In this document: one piece after another, positions 33,506-42,160 of the stretch
Layout of the letters: every line of letters starts with the position of its first letter
Position numbering within the stretch: the stretch's first letter is position 1
Assembly: GCF_002113375.1 (NCBI RefSeq)
Contig: NZ_NEHO01000008.1
Coordinates: 104,134-168,133, forward strand
Direction: 5' to 3'
Length of the DNA: 64,000 nucleotides
Source of the DNA: Pseudomonas sp. R37(2017)
Lineage (GTDB): Bacteria; Pseudomonadota; Gammaproteobacteria; Pseudomonadales; Pseudomonadaceae
Position numbers and translations under genes: made by a program
The notes under the pieces: generated by a model
What the model was told of the DNA's origin: nothing
Databases searched by the model: none
The model's input: the letters and a program-made list of their open reading frames with translations, nothing else

Positions 33506-35617
33506 ATGCAGTTTCTAGCGGATACCCACGGGTGTGCCGGGTGGAACGGCGAAATGGCCGGGCGCATTCGTGCGTTCGACTGGAGCCTGACCGAACTTGG
33601 CCCGCTCGACTCATGGTCGAAAAGCCTGGGCAGCGCTGTGCAGTTGATGCTCGCCTCACCGTTGCCGATGGTGATGCTCTGGGGGCGGTCCGGGTACATG
33701 ATCTACAACGACGCCTACTCGAAGTTTGCCGGTGGGCGTCATCCCTATCTGCTCGGTTCTGCCGTGGAACTGGGCTGGCCCGAAGTCGCCGAATTCAACC
33801 GTCACGTGGTGGATACCTGCCTGGCGGGCGGCACCTTGTCCTATCGCAATAAAGTCCTGGTGTTGCTGCGCGACGGCGTTCCCGAGGATGTCTGGCTCGA
33901 CCTCTATTACAGCCCTGTGGCCGACGACGACGGGCGCCCGGCCGGAGTCATGGCCATGGTGGTCGAAACGACCGAGCGGGTGATATCCGAACGCCGACGA
34001 CAGGCGGCCGAGGACGCCTGCCGCGCCGACAGCGAACGGGTACGCCTGGCGCTGAACGCCGGTGCCTTGCTCGGTTCCTTTGTCTGGGACATCAAGACCA
34101 ACGTGCTGTCGGGCGATGAGCGTTTCGTCCGCACATTTTCCTATCCGCCCGGGCAAGACTTGCAAAACCTGTCCCAGGAACTCGCTGAAAGCCGGATCCA
34201 TCCGGACGACCGTGGCTGGGTTCGGGAGCGGGTCACGCTGTCGGTCGAGACGGGTGAACCCTACAACGTCGAGTACCGGGTCCGGCGTCCCGACGGCAGT
34301 TACCTCTGGGTGCTGGCCAGCGGTTGTTGCGAGTTCGATGAGCGAGGCGAGGCGTTTCGTTTTCCCGGCGTGCTGATCGATATTCACGAGCGCAAGACCG
34401 CCGAAGAATCCCTGCTCAAGTTCACTCGCAATCTGGAACAGCGGGTGGCCGATGAGGTCGAGGCGCGGCTGGCGGCGGAAGAGCAGCTGCGCCAGTCTCA
34501 GAAACTCGAAGCCATCGGCGGCCTCACCGGCGGTGTGGCCCACGACTTCAACAACCTGTTGCAAGTGATCGCCGGCAACCTGCATCTGCTCGCGCGCCAT
34601 GAACCCGATAACGCCAATGTGCAGCGCCGGGTATCGGCGTCAATTGCCGCGGTCGAGCGCGGTGCCAAACTGTCCTCGCAATTGCTTGCCTTCGCCCGTC
34701 GCCAACCGTTGTCGCCGGCGGTCTTCACACTACGGCAGATTTTCGATGGCCTGGCGGAGCTGTTGCTGCGTGCCCTGGGTGAAACGCTTCAAGTTCACAT
34801 GACGGCGTTCGAAGACGCGTGGAATGTGTTTGTCGATCGCAACCAACTGGAAAACGCCATTCTCAATCTGGCGATCAATGCCCGTGACGCTCTTCAAGGC
34901 GAAGGCAGGATTGACCTTTGCGCGGAAAACATCGTCCTCGATCACGGATTCTGCACCGGCAAGGACATTGCTGCGGGGGACTATGTGCGGGTGTCCGTGA
35001 CGGATACCGGCGTCGGCATGCCGCCGCAGGTGCTGGCCCAGGCGTTCGAGCCGTTCTTCACCACCAAGGCCGACGGGCAGGGCACCGGCTTGGGTTTGAG
35101 CATGGTCTTTGGCTTCGTCAAACAGAGTGGCGGTCATATCGAAATCGCCAGCGACGTTGGGCAGGGGACTCGGGTGCAGTTGTACTTCCCGCGCACCCTG
35201 CGCACGGCTCCCAGTGAAACGCCGGGCCCGGATGTGTCACAGCGGGGTGGGCACGAACGCATTCTGGTCGTCGAAGACAACGAGGCCGTGCGGGTGTCGG
35301 TGGTGGAGCTGTTGCGTGAAGAGGGCTATCAGATCCTCACGGCCAGCAACGGTGACGTCGCCATGCAAATGTTGCTCGAAGGGCTGGAGGTGGACCTGAT
35401 ATTCACCGACGTGGTCATGCCAGGCCTGATCAAGAGCTCGGACCTGGCGGCCTGGGCGAAGGTGCAGGAACCACTGGTGGCCGTGCTGTTCACCTCGGGG
35501 CATACCCGCGACATCATCTCGCGCAATCACCAGCTCAGCCCCGACACCTACTTGCTGAGCAAACCCTACAATCCCGAAGCACTCAGGCAGATGGTGCGCA
35601 CGGTGCTTAACGGCTGA
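33506..35617 (+). CDS. Hybrid sensor histidine kinase with PAS domains and C-terminal receiver
   Basis: A 703-residue kinase without obvious membrane segments. Domains in order: an N-terminal PAS-like sensor (about 15-165; PLPMVMLWGRSGYMIYNDAY), a second PAS_3-type domain with PAC (about 175-297; EYRVRRPDGSYLWV then PGVLIDIHERK), a coiled linker, the HisKA H-box with His346 (GGVAHDFNNLLQVI), the HATPase with NAINARD-like NLAINARDAL, DTGVGM and GTGLGLSMV, and a receiver with phospho-acceptor Asp635 (LIFTDVVMPG). It is orphan: no separate response regulator is next to it. The Shine-Dalgarno sequence is weak. The stimulus is unknown. Confidence 0.92.
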   Translation: MQFLADTHGCAGWNGEMAGRIRAFDWSLTELGPLDSWSKSLGSAVQLMLASPLPMVMLWGRSGYMIYNDAYSKFAGGRHPYLLGSAVELGWPEVAEFNRHVVDTCLAGGTLSYRNKVLVLLRDGVPEDVWLDLYYSPVADDDGRPAGVMAMVVETTERVISERRRQAAEDACRADSERVRLALNAGALLGSFVWDIKTNVLSGDERFVRTFSYPPGQDLQNLSQELAESRIHPDDRGWVRERVTLSVETGEPYNVEYRVRRPDGSYLWVLASGCCEFDERGEAFRFPGVLIDIHERKTAEESLLKFTRNLEQRVADEVEARLAAEEQLRQSQKLEAIGGLTGGVAHDFNNLLQVIAGNLHLLARHEPDNANVQRRVSASIAAVERGAKLSSQLLAFARRQPLSPAVFTLRQIFDGLAELLLRALGETLQVHMTAFEDAWNVFVDRNQLENAILNLAINARDALQGEGRIDLCAENIVLDHGFCTGKDIAAGDYVRVSVTDTGVGMPPQVLAQAFEPFFTTKADGQGTGLGLSMVFGFVKQSGGHIEIASDVGQGTRVQLYFPRTLRTAPSETPGPDVSQRGGHERILVVEDNEAVRVSVVELLREEGYQILTASNGDVAMQMLLEGLEVDLIFTDVVMPGLIKSSDLAAWAKVQEPLVAVLFTSGHTRDIISRNHQLSPDTYLLSKPYNPEALRQMVRTVLNG

Positions 35618-35790
35618 AACCGCCGGAGATGCTGGCGCAGGCAAAGGTTTCAGCGCCTGTGCGACAGGGCGACGAACGGGCACCGCTGGTCTGACAGGTG
35701 GTCGACAGAATCGCCTAACCGAGGCCATTCTGATAGTTGGCGAACGCAATCGATCGCGTTTCGCTGCCGATCAACAAACGGAGGTGTTCC

Positions 35791-36018
35791 ATGCCGGTGC
35801 CCCATGACCTTTATCAGGATCTGAAACGTTCAAAGGAAGAAATCCAGCAGAAACGCACCAAGGATCCGTTACTGGATTCACTGCTCAACAAGTATTCCCA
35901 GGCGGATGCCGAAGTGGTGAAGGCGGAGGAAGCCAAATCCAGCGATGAACAAGTGACGAAGCTCAAGGCGAAGCGCTTGGAGGTCAAGGACAAGATCGTC
36001 AGGCAACTGGGCTCGTAG
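35791..36018 (+). CDS. YdcH-like (DUF465) small protein
   Basis: A 75-residue charged helical protein. The C-terminal KLKAKRLEVKDKIVRQL resembles the end of YdcH/DUF465 proteins (two-helix coiled coil, function unknown), and the middle segment YSQADAEVVKAEEAKS has the expected heptad pattern. GGAGGTG lies just before the ATG at 35791. A longer frame from 35737 is less likely. Confidence 0.8.
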   Translation: MPVPHDLYQDLKRSKEEIQQKRTKDPLLDSLLNKYSQADAEVVKAEEAKSSDEQVTKLKAKRLEVKDKIVRQLGS

Positions 36019-36057
36019 CCCCGCCCCACCGGGCCGGACACCAAGCGAACACTGCCT

Positions 36058-36174
36058 CCTGTAGGAGCGGGTGCCCGCTTGCGGCATGCTCGCGATGGTC
36101 GTTAACGATAACGCGGGGCATCAGGTTACCCGCGTCGTCCAGGCGACCATCGCGAGCATGCTCGCTCCTACAGG
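36058..36174. repeat. Paired REP palindromes with a chimeric arm
   Basis: The left arm combines a GAGCGGGTGCCCGCTTGCGG core with a following CATGCTCGCGATGG arm, as if two REP types had recombined; the right arm is a plain GAGCATGCTCGCTCCTACAG copy. The same chimeric form is seen at 49829-49945 in mirrored order. Confidence 0.85.
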
Positions 36175-36187
36175 GCTCAGCGGTGAT

Positions 36188-37267
36188 TCATTGCAACGCC
36201 TTGCTCAGTGGCAACCGTGCCATGTTCTGCGCTTTCAGCGAACCGAAATACAACCAGTCCCCATACTCGCGCACCGTGGTGATCGGTGAGTAGTTGTCAC
36301 TGCTGTCATCCTGCAGGTTGGCGATCACCTTGCCTTCAAGGTCCAGGCCCAGGGCAAACCCGCGCTTTTCCACGGGTTTGGGCAAGACCGTCATGGCCCG
36401 CACGATCATCTTGCGCACGAACGGATGTGCCGCCGTACCGTCGAGCAAGGCGTTTCGGGGGGCGTACAACGCGACCCAGAACCGGTCGTGGTCATTGAAC
36501 GACAGGTTGTCCGGGAGTCCCGGCAAGTTATCGATGAACAGGTCGCGGGTACCGGCCTTGGGACCGCTGAGCCAATAACGACTGATGCGATAGGCGCCGG
36601 TTTCATTGACCAGGACATAGGCATCGTCCGGTCCCAGGGTCACGCCGTTGGCAAACTCCAGCTTGTCCAGCACAACCGATGTCTTGCCGGTCTGAAAATC
36701 GTAACGCAGCAGGCGACCGTCACCGCCGTGTTCAATCACGGCCTCACCGTCGTGGCCGTAGCCGAAGCGGCTCGAGGCATCGCTGAAATAGGCGTAATGC
36801 CCCGGTTTGTCGATGACCACATCGTCGGTAAACCCGAAGGGAACGCCGCCGGCCTCTGTAGCCAGGGCCACCAGACGCCCCTGGGCATCGAGCGACAGCA
36901 AACCTTTGATCGCATCGGCGATCACCAACAGACCATTGGGATGCCGGGCCAGGCCCAATGGCCGGCCTCCGGTATCGGCCAGGACTTTGGTGGTCTTGCC
37001 ATCCAGGCTGGTGCGGATCAGGCGACCGTCGTGCAGTCCGGTGAGGAGCATGTCGTTTTCCAGCAACAAGGCTTCCGGCCCGTCGATGCCGGCGGCACCG
37101 ACGCGTTCCAAGTCTTTGAGCCGCTGATTTTCGGCGTAGATCCCGCTGGTGAGGGAGGGGGCAGGCTGTGGCGCCCAGGCCACCGGTCGCACCTTGGTCG
37201 GCATCAGCAGCAAGAAGGCGCCGATGACGACGATGACCAGCAACAGGCATTTGAGGGTTCTGCTCAC
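36188..37267 (-). CDS. SMP-30/strictosidine synthase-like protein with N-terminal membrane anchor
   Basis: A 359-residue six-bladed beta-propeller-type protein. The first 25 residues are a hydrophobic anchor or signal (CLLLVIVVIGAFLLLMP). Propeller features include EALLLENDMLLTG, RPLGLARHPNGLLVIADA, FTDDVVIDKPGHYAYFSDAS and DNLSFNDHDRFWVALYAPRN, as in SMP-30/strictosidine synthase-like proteins. The start is GTG 37267, overlapping the stop of the fatty acid hydroxylase gene (GTGA). The pair probably acts on lipids or sterol-like molecules, but no substrate is shown by the sequence. Confidence 0.8.
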   Translation of the reverse strand: MSRTLKCLLLVIVVIGAFLLLMPTKVRPVAWAPQPAPSLTSGIYAENQRLKDLERVGAAGIDGPEALLLENDMLLTGLHDGRLIRTSLDGKTTKVLADTGGRPLGLARHPNGLLVIADAIKGLLSLDAQGRLVALATEAGGVPFGFTDDVVIDKPGHYAYFSDASSRFGYGHDGEAVIEHGGDGRLLRYDFQTGKTSVVLDKLEFANGVTLGPDDAYVLVNETGAYRISRYWLSGPKAGTRDLFIDNLPGLPDNLSFNDHDRFWVALYAPRNALLDGTAAHPFVRKMIVRAMTVLPKPVEKRGFALGLDLEGKVIANLQDDSSDNYSPITTVREYGDWLYFGSLKAQNMARLPLSKALQ

Positions 37268-38418
37268 GCGCTGGCCCCTGTTGTCAGCAGGTATTGCTGC
37301 GCCATGTCGCGCAACGCCTGCATCGACGCCGCCGATTCCCGGTCGATGCGCCGCTTGAGCAGCAACCGGTTGGCGATCTGCATCGCCAGACCGCTGAACT
37401 GATACTCCAGCGTGCGAACGAAACGGGTGTTGTCGCCTGTGGCATCGCATTCATAGGTCACCACCAGCGACAGACCATGATCGCCCTGGGCCCGGGCGCT
37501 CCAGCGCCGTCCGGGCAGGTACTCCATCACCGCCCAGCTCAAGTGCCCGTAGCGGCCGCCGGCGCGGATGTCTTCCTCGAAACGTGCGCCGGCGTGCAAC
37601 GGGCCTTGCGGCCCATCGATACGCAGCGATGACGGATGCCATTGCGGCCAAAGGGTCACGGTGCTGGCGTAGGCAAGTACATTGATCGGGTGTCCGGCAA
37701 TGACAATCTGATGCTGCATGCGGGTCATCGGCGGTCTCGTCGGGTTGAGCGGCACAGGTTCCGGCTCCCAATAAAGGGTGCCGAACAGGTAGTCCATCAG
37801 CGGGAAAACGATGTTGAAGTTACGCTCCTGCATCAGTTCACGACGGTGGTGCAACTCGTGCAGCCGGCGCATCTGGCGGATCCATGGCAACCGCGTGACC
37901 GGGTAGCGCGGCGGCAGGTGCTCGCAGGCATGAAACACTTCATAAGCGAGGTAGCCGAGGACAAGAAAGCCGCCGGCCAATCCGGCGACATTGGCATTCA
38001 ATGGCTTGAGCAGCACCCAGACGGGCAGAGCGACGACGAGGGTGTGCAGCACGATCAGCCACGCCGGAAACAGGATTACCCGCCAGTCGCGAGCGCTGTC
38101 ATAGGTCATGTGGCCGGGGGTGAAAAAACTGTGGTGGTCGACGGCGTGACGGGCATAAAACAGCCGGGCGAAGCGCTTTTTATGATGCCCCAGATGGCGA
38201 TGGACCATGTACACGCCGAGGTTGAACGACAGCAGCGTGACGGGCACCGCCAGCCATTCCGTTGGCCGCACCTGATACACACCGCTCCAGAAAGCACTGA
38301 TCGCCAGCACCCCGAACACCAGGACAAAAGCGCCATGCAGCCAAGGGTTGTAGAGAGGATGAATGTCGGCGCGGTAGCGGCTGCGGAATCCTTCGGTGGT
38401 CTGCCTCACTGCAATCAC
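37264..38418 (-). CDS. Sterol desaturase/fatty acid hydroxylase fused to an SRPBCC (START-like) domain
   Basis: A 384-residue protein. Residues of about 25-220 are an integral membrane di-iron domain with the His clusters HRHLGHH (73-79), HAVDHH (91-96), HACEH (163-167) and HELHH (187-191). About residue 235 onward forms a polyketide cyclase/SRPBCC-like domain (QHQIVIAGHPINVLAYASTV, then FVRTLEYQFSG and LAMQIANRLLLKRRID), a lipid-binding fold. The fusion suggests a hydroxylase that holds its own hydrophobic ligand. The start is GTG 38418; AAGGAGA lies about 15 bases upstream, a long gap. It overlaps the SMP-30-like gene. Confidence 0.85.
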   Translation of the reverse strand: MIAVRQTTEGFRSRYRADIHPLYNPWLHGAFVLVFGVLAISAFWSGVYQVRPTEWLAVPVTLLSFNLGVYMVHRHLGHHKKRFARLFYARHAVDHHSFFTPGHMTYDSARDWRVILFPAWLIVLHTLVVALPVWVLLKPLNANVAGLAGGFLVLGYLAYEVFHACEHLPPRYPVTRLPWIRQMRRLHELHHRRELMQERNFNIVFPLMDYLFGTLYWEPEPVPLNPTRPPMTRMQHQIVIAGHPINVLAYASTVTLWPQWHPSSLRIDGPQGPLHAGARFEEDIRAGGRYGHLSWAVMEYLPGRRWSARAQGDHGLSLVVTYECDATGDNTRFVRTLEYQFSGLAMQIANRLLLKRRIDRESAASMQALRDMAQQYLLTTGASA

Positions 38419-38515
38419 CTGTCGTTGTTGTTATCTCCTTGAGATTAGCCGATCCCGGTGATGTGACGGGGTGAACCTCAAGGACGCAACGGCCATGATC
38501 CGGTGCAAACCGGTC

Positions 38516-39379
38516 TCAGGTCAGCGGGTCCCAGCGTTGCGACCAGTCTTCGTCGGAATCGATGACTTCACGCAGCAGGTCGAAGGCGCGTTGCAGCGTC
38601 GGCGAGTCACGATCGCGCGAATAGACCAGATAGGTCGGGTAGTTGAATTCAGGAGCCTTGGGCACCCGTTCAAGGGCGCCGCTGTCGAGATAACTCTGCA
38701 CGACACGGGTGCGGAAGTAGCCGCTACCGCCGTTTTCGAGAAGGTATTGCAAGCCCAGCGGGCCGAGGTTGAAGCTCAGGGCAGCCCTGGCTTTTTCCGG
38801 CAGGGCGGCATCGTGCTGGCGTCGGAAATCAGCCCCCCAATCGATGTACACATAAGGCTCGGGCTTGCCAGCCAGGCGCACCAGAATCAGTTTTTCTTCG
38901 AGAATCTGCTCCACCTGCAAACGCGGCCAATACTCGGGCTGATACACCAGCGCGGCATCCAGAACGCCCAACTCCAGTTGTTGCAGCAGGTGTTCGCCGT
39001 CACGAATTTCCATGCGCAAGGCGTGGCTGGGGATGTGCTTGCGGATTTCGCTGGCCCAGCCGAGCATCAACGGGTTGCACAGACTCACCTCGCCACCGAT
39101 GTGCAGCACATCGCGATAGCCCTCGGGCAATGGCAGGTCACGCTGCGCGGCTTCCCAGGTTTGCACCAGTTGATTGGCGTACACCACGAATGCTTCGCCG
39201 TTGGGTGTCAGGCGGGCGCCGGCACGATTGCGCACGAACAGTGTGCTGCCCAGTTGGTTCTCGAGTTTCTGCACCCGCGCGGTGATCGCGGTCTGGGTGA
39301 CATGGAGCTTCTCGGCCGCCGCGGCGAGGCTGCCATGGCGAACGATTTCGAGGAAGGTACGGGCGAGGTCGATATCCAT
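38516..39379 (-). CDS. LysR-family transcriptional regulator
   Basis: A 287-residue LysR regulator. The N-terminal helix-turn-helix lies in residues 1-60 (LARTFLEIVRHGSLAAAAEK, then VTQTAITARVQKLENQLGS). The effector domain starts near residue 90 (GYRDVLHIGGEVSLCNPLM). The start at 39379 was chosen because the HTH begins there; the longer frame runs through the REP pair. Neighbours on either side are unrelated, so its target is not clear. Confidence 0.9.
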   Translation of the reverse strand: MDIDLARTFLEIVRHGSLAAAAEKLHVTQTAITARVQKLENQLGSTLFVRNRAGARLTPNGEAFVVYANQLVQTWEAAQRDLPLPEGYRDVLHIGGEVSLCNPLMLGWASEIRKHIPSHALRMEIRDGEHLLQQLELGVLDAALVYQPEYWPRLQVEQILEEKLILVRLAGKPEPYVYIDWGADFRRQHDAALPEKARAALSFNLGPLGLQYLLENGGSGYFRTRVVQSYLDSGALERVPKAPEFNYPTYLVYSRDRDSPTLQRAFDLLREVIDSDEDWSQRWDPLT

Positions 39380-39428
39380 GGGGTGGCCGGTGTGGGGAGT
39401 GCGGATATTGTATGAGCACCACCGAACC

Positions 39429-39550
39429 TGTGGCGAGGGGGCTTGCCCCCGTTCGACTGCGAAGCAGTCGCACAACCAGTGATTTCGACTTATCGGAAGG
39501 ACGCCAAGGGCCGCTTCGCGCCCCAACGGGGGCAAGCCCCCTCGCCACAG
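39429..39550. repeat. Paired palindromes of the second REP family
   Basis: Two inverted copies of GTGGCGAGGGGGCTTGCCCC enclose a spacer of about 75 bases with GCGAAGCAGTCGC. It matches the locus at 7501-7620 in arms and layout. Confidence 0.87.
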
Positions 39551-39580
39551 ATCAGCGGCTGGCAGGCAAAAACGACGAAT

Positions 39581-39606
39581 CCCGCCACCAAGGGCGGGAT
39601 TCGTTT
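39581..39606 (-). terminator. Rho-independent terminator
   Basis: GAATCCCGCC and GGCGGGATTC form a 10-base-pair stem. On the minus strand the hairpin is followed by TCGTCGTTTTT, so it would end the SCP2 gene transcript. Confidence 0.75.
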
Positions 39607-39643
39607 GCAGCAGGCACGCTCCCGACAATCGGGAGCCCGGTGC

Positions 39644-39958
39644 TTACGACGGGAACAGCTCGGACAGTTTCATCGCCAGCATCATGTCGCCTTCAGCGCG
39701 CAGTTTGCCGCCCATGAACGCTTGCATGCCGTCGGTTTCGCCACTGACGATGCCTTGCAGGGTTTCGCCGTCCATCACCAGGGTCACCTGGGCGTCCGGG
39801 TTCTCGCCTTCCTGCAGCTCGCAGGTCTGGTCCTTGACGATCAACGAGAAGTTCTTGGTGTCGTCGATGCGGAAACCGAAGACCAGGTCCAGACCGGCAG
39901 CAGCGGCTGGGTTGAACTTGGCTTTCATGGCTTGTACGGCGTCTGCTACGGAGGTCAT
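39644..39958 (-). CDS. SCP2 sterol-binding domain protein
   Basis: A 104-residue protein made only of an SCP2 domain: LDLVFGFRIDDTKNFSLIVK, then DAQVTLVMDGETLQGIVSG and the C-terminal LRAEGDMMLAMKLSELF. SCP2 domains bind fatty acyl or sterol-like lipids in a hydrophobic pocket. AAGGAT lies upstream of the ATG. It is probably cytoplasmic and monocistronic. Confidence 0.92.
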   Translation of the reverse strand: MTSVADAVQAMKAKFNPAAAAGLDLVFGFRIDDTKNFSLIVKDQTCELQEGENPDAQVTLVMDGETLQGIVSGETDGMQAFMGGKLRAEGDMMLAMKLSELFPS

Positions 39959-40022
39959 GGTTCGATCCTTTTTTGGGTAATAAGAGCTGGGTGATTACAG
40001 CCAGGGTCACAATAGTCCGGAC

Positions 40023-40733
40023 TCAGCGAAACGTGATGAGTTCCGGGGCCTTCAACAGTTGCAGGTGCGCATGACTATTGAAGGATGCCAGGGCCACCTC
40101 GCGACCGCGAAACTTGAGCTGGTTGAGCGAGGTGTTGACGATTTGCCAGTTCAATTCAAAGGCCTGCCGGGCAGGCATTTGCGTAATCAGGTGGAGCAGG
40201 GCAGTGATGGTACCGCCGGAGGTGAACACGGCGATTTTCTGGGTGTTGTCGGCCTGGTCGAGAATGCGATGCAAGCCGCCGCGCACCCGCTCGACAAAGC
40301 CCAGCCAGCTTTCCAGGCCCGGTGTGTCATAGGTGCCGGCAAGCCAGCGCTCGATGATCAGGGCGAAGATACGCTGGAACTCACCACGGTTTTGCGTGGC
40401 GTTGCGCAAGATGTCCAGCGCTTCGGGTTCGTCCGGCAGCAGGGCCGGCAACAGAGCGCGGATCACCGCATCGGCGTCGAATTCGTTGAAGGCGCAGTCG
40501 GTCTCCAGGATCGGCACCGGCAGGCCCACCGCGGCGAATTGGTCCAGCGCGCTGCGGGCCGTGTGCTGCTGGCGGCGCAGGTCGCCCGCCAGGCAACGGT
40601 CGAAGCTGATCCCCAGTTCGGCCAGGTGACGGCCAAGGATTTCCGCCTGAAGAATGCCGGTCGGCGACAGGACGTCATAGTCGTCTGCACCGAAGGAGGC
40701 CTGGCCATGTCGAATCAGATAGATACTGCCCAC
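40023..40733 (-). CDS. Histidine phosphatase family protein
   Basis: A 236-residue protein with the catalytic motif LIRHGQAS near the N-terminus, the LAGDLRRQQHTA second part, and the later FTSGGTITALLHL segment, in which the family's usual His is not in its common GH form. The start is GTG 40733 with GGGAAG about 10 bases upstream. A far longer frame (to 41963) runs antisense through sohB and is spurious. It is divergent from sohB. Confidence 0.85.
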   Translation of the reverse strand: MGSIYLIRHGQASFGADDYDVLSPTGILQAEILGRHLAELGISFDRCLAGDLRRQQHTARSALDQFAAVGLPVPILETDCAFNEFDADAVIRALLPALLPDEPEALDILRNATQNRGEFQRIFALIIERWLAGTYDTPGLESWLGFVERVRGGLHRILDQADNTQKIAVFTSGGTITALLHLITQMPARQAFELNWQIVNTSLNQLKFRGREVALASFNSHAHLQLLKAPELITFR

Positions 40734-40934
40734 GTCCGCGTCTTCCCGGTACGTTGAAGGTTTGGCGAGGTTATGAGGATGGCGGTGTGCTGTCAATGAA
40801 AAAACATACGCTTGTTTGAAATGCCCGTTACAGGCCTGTCGCCACAGGTTTAACGGCTGGTCGCAAGGTCGACGCATGGGTATGCTGGAGGTATCCCGCG
40901 CGCGTTCAAGCCGCGCATCGTTTGAGGAGTCCCC

Positions 40935-41957
40935 GTGGAGTTTTTTTCCGAGTACGCCATTTTTCTGGCCAAGACCGTAACCCTGGTGATCGCCATCCTG
41001 GTGGTCCTGGCCAGTTTTGCGGCCTTGCGCAGCAAGGGACGGCGCAAGTCGTCCGGCCAGTTGCAGGTCAGCAAGCTCAATGATTTCTACAAAGGACTGC
41101 GCGAGCGCCTGGAGCAAACCTTGCTCGACAAGGACCAACTCAAGGCCCTGCGCAAGACCCAGGCTAAAACCGACAAGAAACAGAAGAAAAAAACCGAAGC
41201 CAAACCGCGGGTGTTCGTGTTGGATTTCAATGGCGATATCAAGGCTTCGGCCACCGAAAGCCTGCGCCACGAAATCACCGCCTTGCTGACCCTCGCCACA
41301 CCGAAGGACGAAGTGGTGCTGCGCCTGGAAAGCGGTGGCGGCATGGTCCATAGCTACGGCCTGGCCTCCTCGCAACTGGCACGTATCCGCGAAGCCGGTG
41401 TGCCCCTGACCGTGTGTATCGATAAGGTCGCGGCCAGTGGTGGCTACATGATGGCGTGCATCGGCCAGAAGATCATCAGCGCACCCTTCGCCATCCTCGG
41501 TTCGATCGGCGTGGTGGCGCAGCTGCCTAACGTCAATCGCCTGCTGAAAAAGCACGACATCGACTTCGAAGTGCTGACCGCCGGTGAATACAAGCGCACC
41601 CTGACCGTGTTTGGCGAAAACACCGAGAAAGGTCGGGAAAAATTCCAGGAAGACCTGGATATCACCCATCAGCTGTTCAAGAATTTTGTCTCGCGCTACC
41701 GGCCGCAATTGGCTATCGACGAAGTGGCCACCGGTGAAATCTGGCTCGGTGTCGCAGCACTGGACAGGCAGTTGGTGGACGAGCTCAAGACCAGCGATGA
41801 GTATCTGGCCGAACGCGCCAAGGGCGCCGAGTTGTTCCACCTGCATTATTCCGAGCGCAAGAGTCTGCAGGAGCGCGTGGGGCTGGCGGCCAGCGGTTCG
41901 GTGGATCGCCTGTTGTTGACCTGGTGGAGTCGTTTGACTCAACAACGCTTCTGGTGA
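40935..41957 (+). CDS. sohB: SohB-type inner-membrane peptidase
   Basis: A 340-residue protease of the S49 family. An N-terminal membrane segment (TVTLVIAILVVLASFAAL) is followed by a charged linker rich in Lys and then the ClpP-like catalytic domain. The dyad is Ser168 (VAASGGYMMACIG) and Lys220 (TAGEYKRTLTVFG). The start is GTG 40935 after GAGGAG. It is followed by a strong terminator. Confidence 0.93.
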   Translation: MEFFSEYAIFLAKTVTLVIAILVVLASFAALRSKGRRKSSGQLQVSKLNDFYKGLRERLEQTLLDKDQLKALRKTQAKTDKKQKKKTEAKPRVFVLDFNGDIKASATESLRHEITALLTLATPKDEVVLRLESGGGMVHSYGLASSQLARIREAGVPLTVCIDKVAASGGYMMACIGQKIISAPFAILGSIGVVAQLPNVNRLLKKHDIDFEVLTAGEYKRTLTVFGENTEKGREKFQEDLDITHQLFKNFVSRYRPQLAIDEVATGEIWLGVAALDRQLVDELKTSDEYLAERAKGAELFHLHYSERKSLQERVGLAASGSVDRLLLTWWSRLTQQRFW

Positions 41958-41993
41958 AGTCAAGCTTGTCGGCTACATCCCCACCTTCTTCAA

Positions 41994-42030
41994 GCCCTGA
42001 AACAAAGCTTCCGCTCTTGTTTCAGGGCTT
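41994..42030 (+). terminator. Rho-independent terminator after sohB
   Basis: AGCCCTGAAACAA and TTGTTTCAGGGCT form a 13-base-pair stem with an 11-base loop, followed by TTTTTC. Confidence 0.92.
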
Positions 42031-42160
42031 TTTCATTGGTTCGGACTTCTGACAGTCAGCGTGGACATTTCAAGACTGGGCAGGTGGTTTTTCCGGCATT
42101 GGTCGAGGAGGCGATTGGCTTAGGCTCGCGCTTTCCGACTCACTGCAAAGGAATTGCACC

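Noticed and set aside
40734..41963. Upstream extension of the histidine phosphatase frame
   Set aside because: The extension runs antisense through sohB and its terminator region; the catalytic RHG motif begins immediately after GTG 40733.
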